Source: Anaerolineales bacterium
GTDB taxonomy: Bacteria > Chloroflexota > Anaerolineae > Anaerolineales > E44-bin32
Length of the DNA stretch: 10,113 nucleotides
Direction of reading: 5' to 3'
NCBI GenBank assembly: GCA_011772595.1
Contig: WVZH01000517.1
Location: forward strand, 22,908 to 33,020
Part shown: positions 5,715-10,113 of the stretch, piece by piece
Layout: each line of letters opens with the position of its first letter
Position numbering within the stretch: position 1 is the stretch's first letter
The notes under the pieces: generated by a model
Database searches by the model: none
Seen by the model: only the letters and a program-made list of their open reading frames with translations
What the model was told of the DNA's origin: nothing
Translations under genes and position numbers: made by a program

Positions 5715-6382
5715 AGGGTTAGGTCTAGCAGGGTTTCAGCGAGTAGGCGAAGTTTCTCGACCGGGATTTCGCTGAGTTGCTTTGCTAATTGAAGGTATGC
5801 TTGATTGCCGGGTTTGCTGAGGAATTCGCGCATCTCCGGAGGGAATTGCATAAATTGTTCAAACGCCTTTTTCGTGATCACCCATTCACCCACCGGTCCA
5901 TCGGTATCAATGTAGTCTTCAATCGATTGTCCCAGAGCATCCACGATGAGTTCCAGCTCTGTTAAAGGAATAGGCTTATCCCCACGCTCATACGTACTCA
6001 AACGCCTGGAAGACAGTCCCACGGCTTCTGCCAGTGCCTTGAGGGACACACCTGTTTCTGAACGCCGTTTTCGGAGCATGGCTCCGATCATCCGTTGGCG
6101 AAGGGTCACGACAGCTTCGGTTTCGAATCCTGATTCATCTTCGGTATCTGCGATGGACATTGCTGTGAAGTGTTCGAGAGGGATATCAAGCTGATATGCG
6201 AGCAGTTCGAGTTCTGGGAGAGAGATGACCCTACGTCCGTGTTCGTAAGAGGAAAGTATCCCCTTTGTCGTTCCGATCTTCTCTGCAGCCTCGCTGAGAC
6301 TCAAGCGCGCGGCCGTACGGGCCTTGCGTATCATGGCCCCTAACATCTTTGCTCGGAGAGTAAGCGCTTGCGTGTCCGTCAT
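5711..6382 (-). CDS. XRE-family regulator with two tandem HTH domains
   Basis: This 223-residue DNA-binding protein has two HTH_XRE domains in tandem, about 9-73 and 94-158, offset by 85 residues. They are clearly alike: LRxxMxGAMxRK (9-20 and 94-105), SLxxxAE (28-34 and 113-119, one residue shifted), a YEHG/YERG segment (46-49, 131-134) and a shared ELEL (57-60, 142-145). A single chain thus resembles a dimer of the usual repressor. A C-terminal helical region (about 165-223, ending PVEKLRLLAETLLDLTL) may dimerise or bind the TPR partner. GGAGA (6393 to 6389) lies 6 nt before ATG 6382. It is first in a unit with the TPR (4-nt overlap) and acetyltransferase genes, so it is probably their autoregulator. 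The regulated targets and signal are unknown. Confidence 0.88.
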   Translation of the reverse strand: MTDTQALTLRAKMLGAMIRKARTAARLSLSEAAEKIGTTKGILSSYEHGRRVISLPELELLAYQLDIPLEHFTAMSIADTEDESGFETEAVVTLRQRMIGAMLRKRRSETGVSLKALAEAVGLSSRRLSTYERGDKPIPLTELELIVDALGQSIEDYIDTDGPVGEWVITKKAFEQFMQFPPEMREFLSKPGNQAYLQLAKQLSEIPVEKLRLLAETLLDLTL

Positions 6383-6411
6383 GGCTCTTCTCCATTGGAT
6401 GGATCGGTGCG

Positions 6412-6420
6412 ATTATAGCA
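6412..6420 (-). promoter_or_regulatory. Extended -10 promoter of the HTH-TPR-GNAT unit
   Basis: On the minus strand TGCTATAAT (6420 to 6412) is a perfect -10 with the TG extension. The predicted start is near 6405, a 23-nt leader before the regulator ATG that contains GGAGA. No -35 match is seen, as expected for an extended -10. The rest of the 231-nt gap up to the response regulator stop at 6614 shows no gene and no convincing terminator. Confidence 0.55.
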
Positions 6421-6613
6421 GAACTCCTATAGACAGGCTTATGCTGGCGCTATCTTCGTGTCCGGTTAATATTACACGTCACATGTTAAATCCAACAACG
6501 TCTTACGACTTGGGGTCCTTCATCTCTTTTATAAAGATCTCAAGCAGAAGATAAGCCCGGGGGAATAGAACACCCAGAGGAATGAAAGACGAGCGGATTT
6601 TGGATTCTCACGT

Positions 6614-7324
6614 TCAACCCTCTTCGGGGGGCATTAGGTATCCAATTCCCTGTCGTGTGACGATGTGGATGGGTTTCTTAACATCGGGCTCGATCTTCTG
6701 GCGAAGCCGGCTGAGGCAAACCCAAAGGATCTCTTTATCGTCTTCGTATTCCGGTCCCCACACCTTTGACAATAACTCCTCCGGGCTGATAACCTGACCA
6801 AGCGAGGCGGCAAAGGTTTGGAGTAGGCGGTACTCCGTTGCCGTCAGCGATACCTCTTTTCCAGAGACGGTCACCTGAGCTCGCGCCAAATCGATTTCGA
6901 GTCCATGGTGTTTGAACAAGGGTTGATGGAAACCTTCATCGATCGCCCTCTCTGCACGGCGAAGGACAGCACGGACTCGAGCCAGCATTTCCTGTGCCGA
7001 GAACGGTTTCACGATGTAATCATCGGCACCAGCATCCAGACCACGTACACGATCTCGCTCCTCACCCTTCGCGGTCAAGATAATGATTGGCACGGATGAA
7101 AACTCGCGGATACGCTCACAAGCCGTGAATCCGTCCATGACAGGCATCATGACGTCGAGCAGAATCAAATCTGGTTGGTCTTTCGCGACCTCTTCTAAGG
7201 CTTGCTGACCGTTGTACGCTGTACGAACGTCATAGCCTTCGGTCTGCAGATTCACCTCGACGAGCTGTACATAGCGCGGTTCATCGTCAACCACCAGGAT
7301 GATCTGCTTCAAGTTTTCGCTCAT
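6614..7324 (-). CDS. OmpR-family response regulator
   Basis: This is a 236-residue two-domain regulator. The receiver domain (about 6-122) has the acidic pair D13-D14, phosphoacceptor D57 in LLDVMMP, T84 in LTA and K106 in VKPF, so all key residues are present. The DNA-binding winged helix (about 138-232) shows the OmpR/PhoB pattern TATEYRLLQTF (161-171), LLSKVWGPEYEDD (184-196), LSRLRQKIE (204-212) and TRQGIGYL (223-230). It probably controls transcription when phosphorylated by one or both upstream kinases. The frame stays open upstream to 7630, but that stretch lies inside the kinase gene. ATG 7324 is the correct start, giving the standard ENLKQIILVVDDEP beginning, with GGAG 9 nt upstream. 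The start lies 38 nt inside the end of the GAF kinase gene, so the two are coupled. Confidence 0.93.
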   Translation of the reverse strand: MSENLKQIILVVDDEPRYVQLVEVNLQTEGYDVRTAYNGQQALEEVAKDQPDLILLDVMMPVMDGFTACERIREFSSVPIIILTAKGEERDRVRGLDAGADDYIVKPFSAQEMLARVRAVLRRAERAIDEGFHQPLFKHHGLEIDLARAQVTVSGKEVSLTATEYRLLQTFAASLGQVISPEELLSKVWGPEYEDDKEILWVCLSRLRQKIEPDVKKPIHIVTRQGIGYLMPPEEG

Positions 7325-8573
7325 TTTCAGTTTCTCCAATACGTTCCGCGTCGAGGTGCGGGATTGGTAACGTGAAATGGAAATTGCAGCCCTGACCGGG
7401 CTCACTCTCCACACCGATCTCACCCCCATGTGCCTCAACGATTTTCCTGCATATATAAAGGCCCAACCCCGTCCCGCGCACGGCGCTGCTGGTCTCCGGA
7501 ACGCGGTAAAAACGCTCAAACAAGTGTGAAATGTGTTCCGATGGGATTCCGGGTCCGTCATCGTGGACTTCCACACGAACGCGATCATTTTGCCGCACTG
7601 CGCGGACGACCACCTTCGAACCCGGGGCATATTTATGGACGTTTGAGATTAGGTTTTCCATCACTTGTGCGATGCGTGTGGCATCGATTTCCAGGGTGGG
7701 CAGGTTTTCATCGCGCTCGAGCGTCAAATCCATCTCCGGGAACAAGGATTTCGCCCGTTCGATGATGTCATTCAGGACGGGCTTAATCTGCGTGGTCTCG
7801 AGTGTCATTCTCAATGTCCCGCTCTCCAAGCGGGAGGAGTCCAGGAGGTTATCGATCAATTCACGAAGCCTGTCAGCCTCGTCATCGATGATGTTGAGGA
7901 ATTCGTTGCGGGATCCTTGTTCCCAATCCGTGTCGTCGCGCAGGAGTGTGGTGACGTAGCCTTTGATGAAGCCAAGAGGGGTACGTAGCTCATGAGAAAT
8001 GGTTGATACGAATTCATCTTGCATGCGAGCCAGTTGTCGTTGGGCTTCGAGGCTGGCAATGCGGCGTGCCATACGGCGATTTTCGAGCAATTGACCGACG
8101 TGCCAGGCGACAAATTCTGCAAGGCGTATGTGCTCGGCAGGGTAGGAGGGACCCCCGAATCGCCCAAAGGTTAGACCACCGACGCAACGACCACCGACCA
8201 TGAGTGGCAATCCCATATAATCACGCCTGCGGTCACGGCTCTTTACAGATGGCCCCGCATCCTCTTGCCGCAACACAGTCTGGCCGGTGCGAAAGGCATC
8301 AATAGCCGCTGGCTCTCCCCACACCAATTCTGCTTCGCTTGACCGACCCCGACCGAGGGCGCGGGCGTAAATAGGCTCCAGTTCTCCGGAGTCTTGATCT
8401 TGGAGATACAAGGCGACCGTATCGAAAATGAAAATTGTGCGTGAAAGACGGAAGATTGCATCCAATCCAGCTTCAGTGTCGAAGGTCTCTGCTACCACGC
8501 GTGCGATGGCATAAACGGCATTTAATTCCGTTCCGTACGTGAGCGGTTCGGGATTCGGTAGAGGTCCGGTCAT
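7287..8573 (-). CDS. GAF-domain sensor histidine kinase, soluble
   Basis: This 428-residue kinase has no membrane segment. An N-terminal GAF domain (about 16-163) ends in the typical GLPLMVGGRCVGGLTFGR (121-138). A HisKA domain follows with the phosphoacceptor H194 in STISHELRTPL. The HATPase domain has the N box around N307-N311 (ENLISNVHKYAP), the G1 box DDGPGIP (338-344), the F box LFERFYR (351-357) and the G2 box GTGLGLYI (367-374). GAF domains bind small ligands such as cyclic nucleotides, haem or chromophores, and nothing here singles one out. The start codon overlaps the stop of the first kinase as ATGA, with GAAGG directly before it. It is second of three genes, and the response regulator that follows is its probable target. 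Autophosphorylation should be intact. Confidence 0.92.
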   Translation of the reverse strand: MTGPLPNPEPLTYGTELNAVYAIARVVAETFDTEAGLDAIFRLSRTIFIFDTVALYLQDQDSGELEPIYARALGRGRSSEAELVWGEPAAIDAFRTGQTVLRQEDAGPSVKSRDRRRDYMGLPLMVGGRCVGGLTFGRFGGPSYPAEHIRLAEFVAWHVGQLLENRRMARRIASLEAQRQLARMQDEFVSTISHELRTPLGFIKGYVTTLLRDDTDWEQGSRNEFLNIIDDEADRLRELIDNLLDSSRLESGTLRMTLETTQIKPVLNDIIERAKSLFPEMDLTLERDENLPTLEIDATRIAQVMENLISNVHKYAPGSKVVVRAVRQNDRVRVEVHDDGPGIPSEHISHLFERFYRVPETSSAVRGTGLGLYICRKIVEAHGGEIGVESEPGQGCNFHFTLPIPHLDAERIGETENERKLEADHPGG

Positions 8574-9751
8574 CCTTCACTCGTTGCCAACGGAAGTGGG
8601 AAGCTGAAAGTGCTGCCTTCACCTTCCTTGCTTTGCACCTGCATCTTGCTATCGTGCGCGTTTAGGATCAGCTTTACAAGCGCGAGACCTAAGCCTGTGC
8701 CACCATATCGACGGGTTGGGGATCCGTCGAGCTGATGGAAAGGCTCGAAGATTTCATCGATTCGGTCCTCGGGGATTCCGATTCCGGTATCCGCTACGGA
8801 TATCACAATGCTCTGATTGCTTACTTTTGCAAGCAATTTCACCTGACCACCTGAAGGCGTAAATTTAATGGCGTTGTCTACTAATTGATATAAGACCCAA
8901 TACAGCCGATCCAGATCTCCTTCGACTTCGGGTAGGGTGCCGTCTATGGTGGTATGGAGCCCTACACCTGCCTTATCCGCCTTTTCTTGTGAGCGTTCGA
9001 AGATGTTCTTCGCCAGCTCTGCGAGGTCGATGTTGCTGATATTCAGCGTAAGCCCTTCTCGCGAGGCGGTGGAGAACTCGATCAGATCTGCGATCAAGGA
9101 TCCTAAACGTCGTGAGGATCGTTTGATCACCCCGAGCGCGTCTTTCTGTTCGTCCGTGAGAGGGCCTAATTGCTCGTCCGTGAAAAGATCAATATACCCA
9201 GAGATGTGTGCGAGTGGTGTCCGCAACTCGTGTGAGATGTTCGATATCAGGTTTGCTTTGATCTGGCTGACCTCCGTCAGGCGTTCGAGCGCTCTACGAA
9301 GTTCCGTAGTCCTTTCGACCACTCTTCGTTCCAGGGTGCGGTTCGCCTCCTGGAGCGCGGCGTGTAGTTCAATGATTTGCCGCGTAATCGCCCGATCCAG
9401 CGTCTCGCGATCGACATAGCCCATCTGGATCAGCGTTTGACCGAGCAGCATTTGTTGACCTCTATCAGCGAGTTCCTTTTGCTTATTAAGGGCTAGCTCA
9501 AGTTTCTCGGTCGTGAGAATGCCCTGCTCCAAGAGATATTCACCAATGCGTGGGACGAGGGCTTCCGGGGTGGTGGATATGGGCGCTGTAGGCGGCAAGC
9601 CCTCCAGATAGGCCTTTTCAGTCAATAGTGCAAAAAGCGCCAGATCCACACCGCATTGCGGGCAGGTCTTAGAATCCCCGGGCAGGGGATGTTCACATTG
9701 AGGGCAAAGAACGACTTGTCTGCCGCCTGAAGTATTCTTGTTCGATGTCAT
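8570..9751 (-). CDS. Zinc ribbon-MshEN-like sensor histidine kinase, soluble
   Basis: This is a 393-residue kinase with no membrane segment. The N-terminus is a zinc ribbon with C16-x2-C19 and C30-x2-C33 (CPQC twice). Residues 68-125 hold two consecutive 24-residue motifs, R68 to Q91 and L102 to Q125, each of the form xxGxxLxxxG with a downstream L and final Q. That is the signature of the MshEN/type II secretion ATPase N-terminal domain, which in some members binds c-di-GMP. The second motif has Leu102 where Arg is usual. A long coiled-coil helix (about 126-165) leads into HisKA with H174 in NISHELRTPL. The HATPase domain has N293 in DNAIKF, G1 box DTGIGIP (321-327), FEPFHQ (335-340) and GGTGLGLAL (350-358). 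AGGA lies 4 nt before ATG 9751. It is first gene of the operon; c-di-GMP sensing is inferred, not shown. Confidence 0.9.
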   Translation of the reverse strand: MTSNKNTSGGRQVVLCPQCEHPLPGDSKTCPQCGVDLALFALLTEKAYLEGLPPTAPISTTPEALVPRIGEYLLEQGILTTEKLELALNKQKELADRGQQMLLGQTLIQMGYVDRETLDRAITRQIIELHAALQEANRTLERRVVERTTELRRALERLTEVSQIKANLISNISHELRTPLAHISGYIDLFTDEQLGPLTDEQKDALGVIKRSSRRLGSLIADLIEFSTASREGLTLNISNIDLAELAKNIFERSQEKADKAGVGLHTTIDGTLPEVEGDLDRLYWVLYQLVDNAIKFTPSGGQVKLLAKVSNQSIVISVADTGIGIPEDRIDEIFEPFHQLDGSPTRRYGGTGLGLALVKLILNAHDSKMQVQSKEGEGSTFSFPLPLATSEG

Positions 9752-9782
9752 CGCGTCCTAAATGCCTGTCCTGTTTCAACGA

Positions 9783-9811
9783 ATCATAGACTTTCTATCG
9801 CGTCGGGGCAA
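9783..9811 (-). promoter_or_regulatory. Promoter of the two-kinase/response regulator operon
   Basis: On the minus strand TTGCCC (9811 to 9806, four of six matches) and TATGAT (9788 to 9783, five of six) are 17 bp apart, the ideal spacing. The predicted start is near 9776, a leader of about 25 nt before ATG 9751. The rest of the 243-nt gap to the divergent regulator gene holds no gene that I can see. Confidence 0.5.
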
Positions 9812-9994
9812 GCGGGGTTCCAGCTTGATTTGGCCCCAGAGTTAGGGGTGAAACATCGGAGCAGGAATGGCGGATCGGGCTGTGAGCCGTTGGAGAAAGG
9901 GCATAGTACTTGGGATGCATTGGTCTGAAAGGCGCCTGTAAGGTGGTAGAGCGGCAAAATGGCTCATAATATGAAGGCTGAATGAGGTAAATCT

Positions 9995-10113
9995 ATGGCT
10001 GTAGAAGTGCTTTTAATCGACGACGATCCTGATCTCTCTATCATGCTGCGCACACTGCTGCGGGGCCAAGATTTTCAGATCAAGGCAGTCTTTTCTGGTC
10101 AGGAAGGTATCGA
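9995..10113 (+). CDS. Partial response regulator receiver domain
   Basis: This frame runs off the right edge after 39 codons. It begins MAVEVLLIDDDPDLSIMLRT, the first strand and acidic cluster (D9, D10, D11) of a receiver domain, then QIKAVFSGQEGI, the second strand and helix. The phosphoacceptor aspartate and any output domain lie outside the window, so the class is unknown. GAGG (9984-9987) is 7 nt before ATG 9995. A CATAAT (9965-9970) upstream is a possible -10 (+1 near 9977) but has no -35 match. The gene diverges from the two-kinase operon across 243 nt, so it may be a second target of those kinases. Confidence 0.88.
   Translation, partial: MAVEVLLIDDDPDLSIMLRTLLRGQDFQIKAVFSGQEGI

Noticed and set aside
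6525..6537. AT-rich hairpin TCTTTTATAAAGA downstream of the response regulator gene
   Set aside because: The stem is only five A/T-rich pairs without a U-tract on the transcribed strand, too weak for a terminator.
7325..7630. In-frame extension of the response regulator to 338 residues
   Set aside because: The added 102 residues lie inside the kinase gene in another frame, resemble no receiver sequence, and a good ribosome site precedes ATG 7324.
8937..9419. 160-residue open frame on the plus strand
   Set aside because: It is antisense to the first kinase, serine and arginine rich, and resembles no protein family; the kinase frame has all its catalytic motifs.
9809..9827. CAAGC-N9-GCTTG inverted repeat at the kinase operon -35
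   Set aside because: Five-base arms occur often by chance; the position is suggestive but the evidence is too thin for an operator call.

Overview
The window looks like chromosome from a free-living bacterium, most likely Chloroflexota of the Anaerolineae type. This is inferred from the mix of soluble multidomain histidine kinases, a tandem-HTH XRE regulator next to a TPR protein, an N-terminally anchored DsbA-like protein and a PduO-type adenosyltransferase. Base composition is moderate (roughly half G+C by eye) and uniform. I see no mobile element, CRISPR array, tRNA or rRNA.

Left part (1-1610): a truncated membrane-protein gene leaves the left edge on the minus strand. Divergent from it is a two-gene plus-strand unit, a PduO-type cobalamin adenosyltransferase followed with a 4-nt overlap by a DUF554 membrane protein. 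The adenosyltransferase promoter is placed so that its transcript would start at the A of the ATG. The unit ends at a 26-bp perfect palindrome, probably a bidirectional terminator shared with the convergent DsbA-like gene.

Middle (1609-6382): a membrane-anchored DsbA-like thiol oxidoreductase and a monoglyceride-lipase/lysophospholipase-type hydrolase, both minus. A SPFH/slipin gene diverges from the hydrolase across a short intergenic region with two 22-bp inverted repeats. Convergent to the slipin is a three-gene minus-strand unit read in the order tandem-HTH XRE regulator, TPR protein (4-nt overlap), double-GNAT acetyltransferase. It has its own extended -10 promoter.

Right part (6614-10113): a minus-strand signalling operon of two soluble histidine kinases and one OmpR-type response regulator, joined by overlaps of 4 and 38 nt. 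The first kinase carries a four-cysteine zinc ribbon and a tandem motif resembling the c-di-GMP-binding MshEN (type II secretion ATPase N-terminal) domain. The second carries a GAF domain. A second response regulator starts divergently and runs off the right edge. The most interesting item is the zinc ribbon-MshEN-kinase protein, which suggests cytosolic c-di-GMP input into a phosphotransfer pathway shared with a GAF kinase.
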